IMG/VR virus record: IMGVR_UViG_3300031576_000200 | Location: 1-35,194 of that record | Length of the DNA: 35,194 bases | Direction: 5' to 3' (one strand) | From: a virus | Shown here: piece by piece, positions 28,786-35,194 of the stretch | How positions within the stretch are numbered: the first letter of the stretch is position 1 | How the letters are laid out: every line of letters starts with the position of its first letter | Position numbers and translations under genes: made by a program | The notes under the pieces: generated by a model | The model's input: the letters and a program-made list of their open reading frames with translations, nothing else | Database searches by the model: none | What the model was told of the DNA's origin: nothing

Positions 28786-29154
28786 ATGAGCACCGACCTG
28801 TACGACTCCGAGACCTTCGGGGACTTCACCCCGGAGGTCTTCCGTATCCCCTGCCCCGCCTGCGGCGGCGCCCGGATCATCGGCGTGGTGGGGGGCACCG
28901 TCCGATGCACGGCCTGCGGGCAGGGCTGGCATCCCGCCGGCATCCTGGGCACGCGCTTCTGCTCCCAGGCGACCGAGGTCACGATCAGCCCCACCGCGGC
29001 GCCGGCATTCGAGCAGCTGCTGGGGGCGCTGCTCTTGACCGGCTACGTGACCGCGGCAGACGACACGCTCCGCCCCGACGAGCACCGGGCACTGCGGATC
29101 TTCACCCCGGAGGGCGAGGTCCTACGGGTGGCGCTGGTCAGGGGTGCGCTGTGA
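28786..29154 (+). CDS. Zinc-ribbon protein
   Basis: The 122-residue protein has an N-terminal zinc ribbon with C23-x2-C26-G-G and C41-x2-C44-G-x-G-W. A C-terminal alpha/beta part follows (FEQLLGALLLTGYVTAAD, ALRIFTPEGEVLRVALV). The GAGAGGAGAG ribosome site is shared with an out-of-frame ATG at 28779. The end overlaps the next GTG. Function is unknown. Confidence 0.7.
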   Translation: MSTDLYDSETFGDFTPEVFRIPCPACGGARIIGVVGGTVRCTACGQGWHPAGILGTRFCSQATEVTISPTAAPAFEQLLGALLLTGYVTAADDTLRPDEHRALRIFTPEGEVLRVALVRGAL

Positions 29155-29372
29155 ACGTCCCGCGACCCGATGAGCGTTTCCCCCAGGGGCACGCACCATC
29201 GACCTGGGTCGTGGCCTGGGCCTGGGACGGGCGCTGTATCCACCGTCAGAGGCTCCCCGGGCGAGACGCCGGCATCCGGCGCGAAGCCGATCGGCGGGCC
29301 CTGATCCTGATCTCCGACGCGGAGGTCATGCACGTCTACGTCGGCGACGACGAGAGGGGAGGGAAGCGGTGA
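29151..29372 (+). CDS. Unknown small protein
   Basis: The frame encodes 73 residues from GTG 29151 (GTGA overlap). W-V-V-A-W-A-W-D-G-R-C-I-H-R-Q-R and A-L-I-L-I-S-D-A-E-V-M-H-V-Y-V are the main ordered-looking segments. The next gene overlaps by GTGA. No family is recognised. Confidence 0.55.
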   Translation: MNVPRPDERFPQGHAPSTWVVAWAWDGRCIHRQRLPGRDAGIRREADRRALILISDAEVMHVYVGDDERGGKR

Positions 29373-29587
29373 GCGAGGAACGAGCGGGGGATCTGCTCGA
29401 CGCGCTCGAGGCCGGGCTGTACCTGATCGCTCAGGCGACCCGGGACTGGGTGGTTCGCGACGTCGTGTGCGGCCCCCCAGGTGCCATCCTGGTCAAGCTG
29501 GGGGCGGAGGACGTGTGGGCGGTCCGGGTCGAACCCTGGACGCCTCTCCCGGCTTCGCGGGACCTGCTGCGGAGGGGGGCACGATGA
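29369..29587 (+). CDS. Unknown small protein
   Basis: The frame encodes 72 residues from GTG 29369. The N-terminus is helical (EERAGDLLDALEAGLYLIAQ); the rest is beta-type (CGPPGAILVKLGAEDVWAVRV). Both ends overlap neighbours. Function is unknown. Confidence 0.55.
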   Translation: MSEERAGDLLDALEAGLYLIAQATRDWVVRDVVCGPPGAILVKLGAEDVWAVRVEPWTPLPASRDLLRRGAR

Positions 29588-29802
29588 TGGCCGACGGCCA
29601 CGACAGCTACGAACAGGAACACGGGGCCCACGGTCGGGCGCTGCAGGCGCTCCTATGGCGCGGCAACGTAGGCGATCACCTGGCCCAGTTCATCCGGGAG
29701 CTGATCGAGTCCGAGGTCCTGCACCCCGAGATCAGTCCGCAGCTGGTCGCCGAGGGCGAGCGCCTGCTGCACGCCTGGGCCGAGACGAGGGAGGAGTCGT
29801 GA
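29584..29802 (+). CDS. Unknown small acidic protein
   Basis: The frame encodes 72 residues from ATG 29584 (ATGA overlap). It is helical (LQALLWRGNVGDHLAQFIRE, LIESEVLHPEISPQLVAEGE), with several His residues at the start. No family is recognised. Confidence 0.55.
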   Translation: MMADGHDSYEQEHGAHGRALQALLWRGNVGDHLAQFIRELIESEVLHPEISPQLVAEGERLLHAWAETREES

Positions 29803-29812
29803 GGGGGTGAAG

Positions 29813-30004
29813 ATGGCCACAGAGGGAAGGCCCGATCTGACGGGCCACGAGCTGGCTTCGTGCGATCTGTGCGGAGACGGCCCCGGGTTCGACGTCCTGG
29901 TGTTCGACGTCATGCGACCCGGGACCATGGTCGGCGTGCTGGTGCTCGACGCCAAGTGGGAGCACCTGATCCGAAGCGGCGCGATGAGGATCGCGCGCGC
30001 CTGA
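29813..30004 (+). CDS. Small protein with a CxxC knuckle
   Basis: The frame encodes 63 residues from ATG 29813, chosen because GAGGGGGTG lies just before it. GTG 29807 would add two residues. It has C17-D-L-C20 and a core V-L-V-F-D-V-M. It precedes the ParB gene by 16 bases. Function is unknown. Confidence 0.55.
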   Translation: MATEGRPDLTGHELASCDLCGDGPGFDVLVFDVMRPGTMVGVLVLDAKWEHLIRSGAMRIARA

Positions 30005-30020
30005 GAGGAAGGGAACGACG

Positions 30021-31439
30021 ATGGCAACCAAGACAGCCAAGAAGGCCGCGCCGAAGGCGCGGAAGCCGGCAGCACGGAAGGCGCCGGCGCCGGCGCTTCC
30101 ACACCGGGGTGAGGCCATCACCTACATCTCGGTTGCCAACACGGCGCCCCATCCGGGCAATCCCCGGACCAACCTCGGGGACCTGGCAGAGCTGGCCGCC
30201 TCGATCAAGGCGGTGGGGGTCCTGCAGCCCGTCGTGGCTCGCCCCAAGATGCCCGTGGGCTGGGAGCTGATAATCGGGCACCGGCGGCTGGCCGCGGCTC
30301 GACTCGCCGGCGTCAAGACCATCCCGGCCATCATCCATGACCTGAACGACAGGTACGCCATCGAGGCCATGCTGGTGGAGAACCTGCAGCGCCAGGACCT
30401 GACCGCGTTCGAGGAAGCCAACGGCTACAAGGCCCTGGTGGATGCGGGCATGACCCAGGCGACGATCTGGAAGCGGGTCGGCAAGTCGCAATCGCACGTG
30501 TCGAAGCGGCTCGCGCTGCTCGGCATCCCGGTCGAGGCCCGGGGCCTGATCGAAGACGGCACCGTGCCCGTGAACGACGCCAAGGCCCTGCGTGGGCTCG
30601 CGAAGCTCCCAGCCGCCGCGCAGAAGAAGGCGGTCAAGCGGATCCGCGATCGCTCGCGGTCCTACGGCAGCGCGGACCCTGGGGCGGAGATACGCAAGAC
30701 CGAGGAGGAGCTGGCCTTCGAGGCGAAGATGGCTGGGTGTGTGGCACGCGCCGAGAAGGACCCTGCCCCCGTCGTCACGCTCGATCCGTACAAGTCCCGG
30801 ATCGGAGGGCCGCGGTACCTGGGCAAGGGGCACGACGAGGTTGACGTGCCGACCTCGAAGCACATGAAGCTCGACTGCCACGCCATCGCGGTCTACGCCC
30901 CGAGCTGGGAGCGCTCCGCCTCGGGCATCCGCGTGCGCTACGTGTGCACCGATCCGACCAAGCACGCGACCGGGGAACAACGCAAGATCGACGCCAAGAT
31001 CGCGGCGCAGCGCCAACAGAAGGCCGACGACACGCGGCTGCTGAACGAGAAGGCCAACCAACGGCGAGCCTTCGAGATCGAGGTCCTGACCAAGGCCGGA
31101 GCGGACGATGCGGCTCAGCTGCTGCTCGCGGCCGCGGTCAACGACTTTTACGGGGACGCCGGGGGATCGGCCGCCGCCCTGCTGGGCATCGAACCGCCCG
31201 CGGACACGCCCGCGGGGTCCGCCGACACACCGTGGGCGCTGCTGCTGGAAGAACGGGCAAGGAAGTCGAAGGCGGAGGCCTGGCGGATCGGTGCGGCGGT
31301 CGGCGTGGAGCTGCTCGAGGAATGCCTGACCGGCTACGGGAAAGATTGGGCGGCCCCGGCCTTGTTCGGGTGGCTGGAATCGAAGGGCTACGAGACCAGT
31401 CCGCAGGAGCGGGTCGAGTACATGGGATCGGGCAAATGA
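30021..31439 (+). CDS. ParB-family protein
   Basis: The protein has 472 residues. An Ala/Lys tail-like N-terminus (residues 1-28) leads into a ParB/Noc core: P-H-P-G-N-P-R, G-V-L-Q-P-V-V, I-I-G86-H-R-R-L-A-A-A and the nucleotide-contact box E120-N-L-Q-R124. A helix-turn-helix follows at about 142-163 (TQATIWKRVGKSQSHVSKRL). The remaining 300 residues are unrelated to chromosomal ParB and include a Cys/His-containing segment. No ParA is present. Phage ParB-like proteins may bind DNA for partition of plasmid prophages or have nuclease roles. Without ParA, partition is not assured. An AGAGGAAGGG site precedes ATG 30021. The end overlaps the next gene by ATGA. Confidence 0.82.
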   Translation: MATKTAKKAAPKARKPAARKAPAPALPHRGEAITYISVANTAPHPGNPRTNLGDLAELAASIKAVGVLQPVVARPKMPVGWELIIGHRRLAAARLAGVKTIPAIIHDLNDRYAIEAMLVENLQRQDLTAFEEANGYKALVDAGMTQATIWKRVGKSQSHVSKRLALLGIPVEARGLIEDGTVPVNDAKALRGLAKLPAAAQKKAVKRIRDRSRSYGSADPGAEIRKTEEELAFEAKMAGCVARAEKDPAPVVTLDPYKSRIGGPRYLGKGHDEVDVPTSKHMKLDCHAIAVYAPSWERSASGIRVRYVCTDPTKHATGEQRKIDAKIAAQRQQKADDTRLLNEKANQRRAFEIEVLTKAGADDAAQLLLAAAVNDFYGDAGGSAAALLGIEPPADTPAGSADTPWALLLEERARKSKAEAWRIGAAVGVELLEECLTGYGKDWAAPALFGWLESKGYETSPQERVEYMGSGK

Positions 31440-31798
31440 CGGCGGGACCGTTCCTGGGCCTCGCGGAGGTCGGGGAGCTGCTCGGCCTCACGCGGCAGGT
31501 CGCGCAGGCATGGAACCGGCGGGGGAAGCTTCCCCCGCCGGTCGCCCGCCTCCGCATGGGTCCCCTGTGGCTCCGCGACCAGTTCAGCGATGACGATGCG
31601 GACCTGCGATCGCCCACGCTCAGCGCCTTCATGGACGGCACGCCGGACACGATCACCATGGCCAAGGAGCTGCTCCCGGGGGCCGCGCTCTTCGATCGCT
31701 ACCTCTGGTGGGCCTTCGATCATGACGGGCATCGCTTCGCGATCGAGGTCGACCTGACCACATGGGCGAGACAGCCAAGCGATTCGCCGCCAGCCTGA
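31436..31798 (+). CDS. Excisionase/MerR-like HTH protein
   Basis: The 120-residue protein has an N-terminal winged-helix/MerR-like motif: F-L-G-L-A-E-V-G-E-L-L-G-L-T-R-Q-V-A-Q-A-W, then P-P-P-V-A-R-L, G-P-L-W-L-R-D-Q-F. The C-terminal part (DRYLWWAFDHDGHRFAIEVD) is of unknown type. It may regulate or assist recombination, but no integrase is near. The ATG overlaps ParB's stop. Confidence 0.65.
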   Translation: MTAGPFLGLAEVGELLGLTRQVAQAWNRRGKLPPPVARLRMGPLWLRDQFSDDDADLRSPTLSAFMDGTPDTITMAKELLPGAALFDRYLWWAFDHDGHRFAIEVDLTTWARQPSDSPPA

Positions 31799-31959
31799 TC
31801 GCCGAGGCGGCGGAGGCCGAACGGCTCCGCCGGGCGGGGCAGCCGGGCGCCTGCGTGGCCGTCCGGCTGCCCTTCGGCCTGGTGATCGAGCTGCACCCAC
31901 GCACCGCGCGCGATCTCGCGAAAGCGGTCCGCACGGCGCTCGAGAAGGAGAGCACATGA
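31762..31959 (+). CDS. Unknown small protein
   Basis: The frame encodes 65 residues (ETAKRFAASLIAEAAEAERL, then V-A-V-R-L-P-F-G-L-V-I-E-L). ATG 31762 is 37 bases inside the preceding gene. The end overlaps the DUF5131 start by ATGA, which supports it. It looks alpha/beta and has no recognised family. Confidence 0.5.
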   Translation: MGETAKRFAASLIAEAAEAERLRRAGQPGACVAVRLPFGLVIELHPRTARDLAKAVRTALEKEST

Positions 31960-32888
31960 CGACGGAGACGAAGATCAGCTGGACCAACCGGACGTGGAAC
32001 CCGGTCACAGGATGCTCGAAGGTGTCGGCCGGCTGCGATCACTGCTACGCCGAGACGCTGAGCCTCGACCGCGGGTGGAGTCGCTTCCCCTGGGAGAAGC
32101 GGTACGCCCAGGACAACGTCACGCTCCACCCGGAGCGCCTGCGGGCACCGATCGGCTGGCACGAGCCGGCCATGGTCTTCGTGAACAGCATGTCCGACCT
32201 GTTCCACGAGCTGGCGCCGGCGTCGTTCGTGGCGGAGGTCTTCGCGACGATGCTGCTCGCACCCCAGCACACCTACCAGGTGCTCACGAAGCGGCCCGGG
32301 CGCATGGTGTCGATGCTCGGTGACCAGTACTTCCGCTCCGCCATCATGCGGGCCATCGCGGTCCAAGAGAAGGGCCAAACGAGCCTCTTCAACGAGCCGG
32401 CGTGGCCCCCGCCCAACATCTGGCTCGGCACATCGGTCGAGGATCAACGCTGGGCCGACGTCCGAGTGGCCAAGCTCCTCGAGCTGCCCGCGGGCTGGAC
32501 GCGCTTCCTATCCGTCGAGCCGATGCTGGGGCCGGTGCACCTCCGCCCCTGGCTCGCGAGGATCGAGCCTGGCGAGCTGGAAGCGGGTCCGATCTCGGAG
32601 GCCACCGGCCCGCTCCCGGAGGTTCACCCCGCCCTCGCCTGGGTGATCGTCGGCGGTGAATCGGGCCAGCACCTGGCTGGCCTGGGGCCGGGAGACGACC
32701 GATGGATGCTGCAGAGCTGGGCCCGGGACGTTCGGGACGCCTGCGTCGATGCCGGGGTGGCCTTCTTCTACAAGCAAGACGCCGGCGTGCGGACAGAGCT
32801 GCGGCCCTGGCTGGTCGAGGAGGATGGCTCACGCTGGGAGTGGCACCAGTTCCCCGGCCGGCTCACCCCGCCGAGGAGGCTGGCATGA
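31956..32888 (+). CDS. DUF5131 (phage Gp37/Gp68) protein, radical-SAM-like
   Basis: The 310-residue protein has the family start I-S-W-T-N-R-T-W-N-P-V-T-G-C20-S-K-V-S-A-G-C27-D-H-C30-Y-A-E, a Cys cluster like those that bind a [4Fe-4S] group. Conserved blocks follow: F-V-N-S-M-S-D-L-F-H, V-L-T-K-R-P-G-R-M, W-L-G-T-S-V-E-D, F-L-S-V-E-P-M-L-G and V-I-V-G-G-E-S-G. This is the complete family core at its normal length. The reaction is not known. Phage copies may modify DNA, RNA or protein. It is the third gene of a run of overlapping genes. Confidence 0.85.
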   Translation: MTTETKISWTNRTWNPVTGCSKVSAGCDHCYAETLSLDRGWSRFPWEKRYAQDNVTLHPERLRAPIGWHEPAMVFVNSMSDLFHELAPASFVAEVFATMLLAPQHTYQVLTKRPGRMVSMLGDQYFRSAIMRAIAVQEKGQTSLFNEPAWPPPNIWLGTSVEDQRWADVRVAKLLELPAGWTRFLSVEPMLGPVHLRPWLARIEPGELEAGPISEATGPLPEVHPALAWVIVGGESGQHLAGLGPGDDRWMLQSWARDVRDACVDAGVAFFYKQDAGVRTELRPWLVEEDGSRWEWHQFPGRLTPPRRLA

Positions 32889-33493
32889 AGGACGTGGAGG
32901 ATCTGCTGACCACGATCATCGGCGACGTAGGTCCCACACAGTTCGAGGCAGCCGTCCACGAGATCGAGCGCAAGAACAGGCTTAGGAAGAGACTGCAGCG
33001 TGAGGAGGCCAAACACGCCCGGGAGCTGATCGCTCGCCAGGGTCGCGCGGATGCACGAGCGCTCTACGTTCGCTGGAAGAGCATCCCCGAGCTTGGACGG
33101 GCGATAGGTCTCAGAGGGGGCTTCAGCGATCTCTATGCTTTCGTGTACGGGGGCTCCAGTGGTGGGCGCTCCTACCCACCACGGCTTAGGGAGCTTGCGA
33201 TCCGGGAAGGCATCACCGACGAGGAACGCCGATGGGCGACGAACTGGTTCGAGAAAATACTGAGAGATGACGAGCATGCAGAGGCCGTTGCCGCGCACCG
33301 ACTCGAGGCACGCTACCGGCTTGACGATGAGATCACTTACCTCAAGGAACTGCTCCGATTGGGCACAACCATCGAGCAGGAGCTCGTGCGGGTGCGGGCG
33401 CTCCGAGCGGCTCTGATTGAGACTGAGACCTCCGGCCGGGGCCATGGCAGTCGCTCAGAACTGCTCGCACAGCGGAAGGGTGAACTCCCATGA
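32885..33493 (+). CDS. Unknown protein with distinctive base use
   Basis: The 202-residue protein has a charged helical N-terminus (EIERKNRLRKRLQREEAKHA), then S-I-P-E-L-G-R-A-I-G-L-R-G-G-F-S-D-L-Y-A-F-V. A long helical C-terminal half follows (RLEARYRLDDEITYLKELLR). Its codons are visibly less GC-rich than its neighbours, with ATA, AGA, AGG, CTT and TTA-type choices rarely used elsewhere in the window. ATG overlaps the DUF5131 stop. It may be a recent arrival. No family is recognised. Confidence 0.65.
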   Translation: MKDVEDLLTTIIGDVGPTQFEAAVHEIERKNRLRKRLQREEAKHARELIARQGRADARALYVRWKSIPELGRAIGLRGGFSDLYAFVYGGSSGGRSYPPRLRELAIREGITDEERRWATNWFEKILRDDEHAEAVAAHRLEARYRLDDEITYLKELLRLGTTIEQELVRVRALRAALIETETSGRGHGSRSELLAQRKGELP

Positions 33494-33570
33494 CCGATAT
33501 CGTGGAGGCTCTGGCGGCGCTCGCCCGCAAGATGGGCGGGACGGTCCGTATCCGGTGGGAGGAGGTCTGA
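33490..33570 (+). CDS. Possible 26-residue peptide
   Basis: ATG 33490 overlaps the preceding TGA. The frame ends at TGA 33568-33570, which overlaps the next ATG (TGATG). The peptide starts MTDIVEALAALARKMGG. Double overlap suggests a real or coupling ORF, but it is too short for confidence. Confidence 0.4.
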   Translation: MTDIVEALAALARKMGGTVRIRWEEV

Positions 33571-33710
33571 TGGAGCTGTTCGAGTGGTTCGTGCTCGCCG
33601 CGCTTGCCACGTCGAGCGTCCTGCAAGCCCTCATGATCCGGCGTCTGCAGCGTGAGACCCGGGTGCTCACGAGGATGTTCTTCGCCCGCCTCGATCCCCC
33701 GAGGCCCTGA
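33570..33710 (+). CDS. Small membrane protein
   Basis: The frame encodes 46 residues. The N-terminal 25 residues form one hydrophobic helix (FEWFVLAALATSSVLQALMI); the rest is basic (RRLQRETRVLTRMFFARL). A single-pass membrane protein of unknown role. Its last 44 bases overlap the antisense methyltransferase tail. Confidence 0.5.
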   Translation: MELFEWFVLAALATSSVLQALMIRRLQRETRVLTRMFFARLDPPRP

Positions 33711-34890
33711 CCTTCTCGGCCAGCTTTCCCGAGCCCTCCGGTGCGGCAGCCGGGGGGCTCGGTCCTTCCCAGGGTTCAGGGCCCGCCAGGGCGAGCCCAG
33801 CGCGCTCGAAGCGCGATAACGCCAACGCGGCCAACCCGGGATCATGCTCGATCCCCACCACGGTCTTGGCCAGGTGCTCGCCGGCGAGGATCGCGGTGCC
33901 CCCGCCGAGGAACGGATCCACCCACCGCTGCCACTGGAAGCCGGCCATCATCGCGACGAACAGATCGGTGCCCTTGGCGTGGGAGAAGGTCTCCATGTCG
34001 AACTCCTGCTCGACCTCCACGACGGAGCCGAACCCCGACCACGGGCGACGCCAGCCGAGCGACCGGCGCCGACCCTGGGTCGCGAGCAGGATCCAGACGT
34101 GATAGTTCACGGGCCAAGCCCGGTGCCGCTGGACACGTGGCACGCGGCGATGCCAGACAAGATCGAGGCGCGTCTCCCAGCCGGCCACCCCACCCATGAA
34201 GGCCCGCGCCATCGCCCCGGGGGGCACGAGCATCGCCACGACGGGCGCCAGGCCGGCCAGTAGCTCCCCGACCTCCCGAGCGTCGGCGTCGTACTCGGGA
34301 TCCGTCACGATCGCCTCGGCACGGAAGCCCTCGCGGATCCACGATTGCACGGCCTCATCGCGCGAGTCCGCGATCAACAGCGAATGCCGGCCCTCGACCT
34401 TCCACGCCTGACCCGACGCCGTGCCCCATCGCTGCATGGCCTTCTGCCGTTCCGCGATCCAGAGGGGCTCGGCGTCACGCCACGGGCGGGCCGAGGCCTC
34501 CGCGGCGAGCTGGGCGAGCAGCGCCTGCAGCTCACCCTCGGCCTCAAGACCGTGCAGCAGCTCGGCCAGCCTCGGGGCATCCATGCGGGCCATGGCCCCC
34601 AGGGGATCGAGAGTAGCCAGCACCAGCTGCTCCTCGGGCTCGGAGACCTCGATATACGCCACGGGCACGGTCGGCACCCCGAGACGGACGGCGATCTCGA
34701 CCCGCAGATGCCCATCCAACAGATGCCCCGTCGTCCGGTTCACGAGGATCCGCTGCACCCATCCCAGGCGCTCGAGGACCTGGGTGAGGGCGGCCTGCTG
34801 GGCCTTCGGGTGGGTCCGCCAGTTCTGTGGATTCGGGGTCAGCTCCCGAGGGTCAACCTCCGCCTGGTCCACGATCGCGTTGCGCACCAT
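33667..34890 (-). CDS. ParB-domain DNA methyltransferase, atypical catalytic motif
   Basis: The protein is 407 residues from ATG 34890. Longer in-frame extension upstream runs through the divergent control region and is rejected. Residues about 14-115 are a ParB-like domain (L-T-P-N-P-Q-N-W-R-T-H-P, L-L-D-G-H-L-R) closely related to the one at 795-1988. Residues 160-370 form the methyltransferase. The catalytic motif reads T-D-P-E-Y (197-200) instead of D-P-P-Y. It is followed by an H-A-K-G segment and the AdoMet loop V-D-P-F-L-G-G-G-T (324-332). The order is again permuted. The changed Pro could reduce or alter activity. The C-terminus is disordered and overlaps the plus-strand membrane gene. 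It is the only clear minus-strand gene here. Confidence 0.85.
   Translation of the reverse strand: MVRNAIVDQAEVDPRELTPNPQNWRTHPKAQQAALTQVLERLGWVQRILVNRTTGHLLDGHLRVEIAVRLGVPTVPVAYIEVSEPEEQLVLATLDPLGAMARMDAPRLAELLHGLEAEGELQALLAQLAAEASARPWRDAEPLWIAERQKAMQRWGTASGQAWKVEGRHSLLIADSRDEAVQSWIREGFRAEAIVTDPEYDADAREVGELLAGLAPVVAMLVPPGAMARAFMGGVAGWETRLDLVWHRRVPRVQRHRAWPVNYHVWILLATQGRRRSLGWRRPWSGFGSVVEVEQEFDMETFSHAKGTDLFVAMMAGFQWQRWVDPFLGGGTAILAGEHLAKTVVGIEHDPGLAALALSRFERAGLALAGPEPWEGPSPPAAAPEGSGKLAEKVRASGDRGGRRTSS
33729..33762. terminator. Hairpin inside the 3' end of the methyltransferase gene
   Basis: CCGAGCCCTCCGG (33729-33741) and CCGGGGGGCTCGG (33750-33762) form a 13-base-pair stem with one G-T wobble and an eight-base loop. 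On the plus strand it is followed by a T/C-rich stretch (TCCTTCCC), so it could stop the 28205-33710 transcript. On the minus strand it lies before the methyltransferase stop. Confidence 0.55.
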
Positions 34891-34896
34891 CCGAGC

Positions 34897-34917
34897 TATC
34901 GTGACGGCAGCGTCACG
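34897..34917 (+). promoter_or_regulatory. Divergent control region: -10 box and palindrome
   Basis: TATCGT (34897-34902) is a TAnnnT -10 box that would start transcription near 34909 toward the HTH gene. A palindrome CGTGACG-GCAG-CGTCACG (34900-34917, seven-base arms) overlaps the box and start. TATCGTGACGGCA here equals the sequence at 27365-27377. No good -35 at the normal distance is visible, so an activator may be needed. Confidence 0.6.
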
Positions 34918-34932
34918 GAAAGGGGGCAGCTC

Positions 34933-35130
34933 ATGCGGCTGTCGATGCGAGAGCAGCAGGTCCTGGAGGGCTGGGCCAGGGGCCAGACCCTGCAGCAGAT
35001 CGCGAACGACTGCGGGATCGCCCACGGCACGGCGCAGGTCTACGCCAAGCGCCTCCGCGCCAAGGCCCAGCCCCATCGCCGGCGTACAGCTATCGTGGCC
35101 CAGGCCTATCGCGAGGGGCTCATACGCTGA
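34933..35130 (+). CDS. LuxR-type helix-turn-helix protein
   Basis: The 65-residue protein consists of a single GerE/LuxR-type HTH: L-S-M-R-E-Q-Q-V-L-E-G-W-A-R-G-Q-T-L-Q-Q-I-A, then G-I-A-H-G-T-A-Q-V-Y-A-K-R-L-R-A-K-A. It has a basic C-terminal arm (RRRTAIVAQAYR). There is no sensor domain. An AAAGGGGGCAG ribosome site precedes ATG 34933. The gene is divergent from the methyltransferase across a palindrome, a layout typical of a regulator of its own region. It may control the methyltransferase, itself, or both. Confidence 0.75.
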   Translation: MRLSMREQQVLEGWARGQTLQQIANDCGIAHGTAQVYAKRLRAKAQPHRRRTAIVAQAYREGLIR

Positions 35131-35151
35131 GGCCGTGACCGCTCGGCCAGG

Positions 35152-35194
35152 ATGCCGGGCATGGACATCAAGCGCGTAGCGTCCGCCGATCCGG
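35152..35194 (+). CDS. Possible start of a gene running off the window
   Basis: ATG 35152 (or ATG 35161) opens a frame (MPGMDIKRVASADP) that stays open to the window edge. GGCCAGGA lies just upstream. Only 14 codons are visible, so the call is weak. Confidence 0.25.
   Translation, partial: MPGMDIKRVASADP

Noticed and set aside
34345-34932. Upstream extension of the LuxR-type HTH gene
   Set aside because: It runs antisense through the methyltransferase and across the promoter region. ATG 34933 has a ribosome site and begins the HTH domain.
34891-35076. 62-residue N-terminal extension of the minus-strand methyltransferase
   Set aside because: It would cover the divergent control region and the HTH gene, and the ParB domain starts just after ATG 34890.
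1-35194. tRNA, rRNA, integrase, attachment sites
   Set aside because: I saw no cloverleaf-like sequence, no rRNA-like stretch and no tyrosine or serine recombinase motif by reading. A covariance-model scan could still find a degenerate tRNA.

Overview
The window is a stretch of a high-GC (by eye about two-thirds G+C or more), tailed double-stranded DNA phage or prophage with a long non-contractile tail (siphovirus type). Supporting features are an HK97-type portal, protease and capsid, a 539-residue tape measure, two frameshift-linked tail chaperones and no sheath or baseplate genes. The likely host is a high-GC Gram-positive, probably actinobacterial. That is inferred from a DUF3263-like gene, an actinophage-like holin, TAnnnT -10 boxes including one at a leaderless start, many GTG starts and tightly overlapping GTGA/ATGA junctions. 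No integrase, repressor of known type, polymerase, primase or helicase is seen, and reading frames run off both ends, so the window is probably part of a larger genome or an arbitrarily cut circle.

Layout. (1) 1-3300: a small zinc-binding gene, a phage metallopeptidase-like gene, a ParB-DNA methyltransferase fusion, two small basic genes and a multi-finger C2H2 zinc-finger gene whose start is odd. (2) 3294-9585: packaging and head (terminase small and large subunits, a zinc ribbon, a membrane peptide, portal, prohead protease, major capsid), closed by a strong UUCG hairpin. (3) 9662-15337: small head/neck genes, a 54-bp tandem-repeat gene, and connector and terminator genes. (4) 15337-22391: tail tube, chaperones with a -1 slippery site, HK97-gp10-like protein, tape measure, an 838-residue tail protein with two lectin-like inserts, and a fibre-like protein. 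(5) 22400-23858: lysis (metal-dependent peptidase-like protein, membrane coiled-coil protein, holin), then two hairpins that end the late operon. (6) 23956-27214: a promoter and an early operon with a DUF3263-like gene, a winged-helix replication-type protein carrying internal iterons (candidate origin), a RusA resolvase, a nuclease-like/Myb/zinc-ribbon fusion and a secreted lytic-transglycosylase-like protein. (7) 27342-33710: further small operons with their own promoters, mostly tiny zinc-ribbon genes, plus HNH, ParB, an excisionase-like HTH, a DUF5131 protein and a compositionally distinct orphan gene. (8) 33667-34890 on the minus strand: a second ParB-methyltransferase with an altered catalytic motif, divergent from a LuxR-type HTH gene across a palindromic intergenic region.

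Almost everything is on the plus strand and packed head to tail. No gap between genes exceeds about 165 bases. The longer gaps (7974-8109, 23859-24016, 27215-27376, 28053-28204) hold hairpins or promoters and are described as features.

The most promising oddities are the three-frame iterons inside the replication gene, the zinc-finger gene that lacks an ordinary start, the duplicated ParB-methyltransferases (one reading DPEY instead of DPPY), the 13-base promoter-like motif shared by two control regions, the secreted lysozyme-like early gene and the AT-richer orphan gene at 32885-33493.
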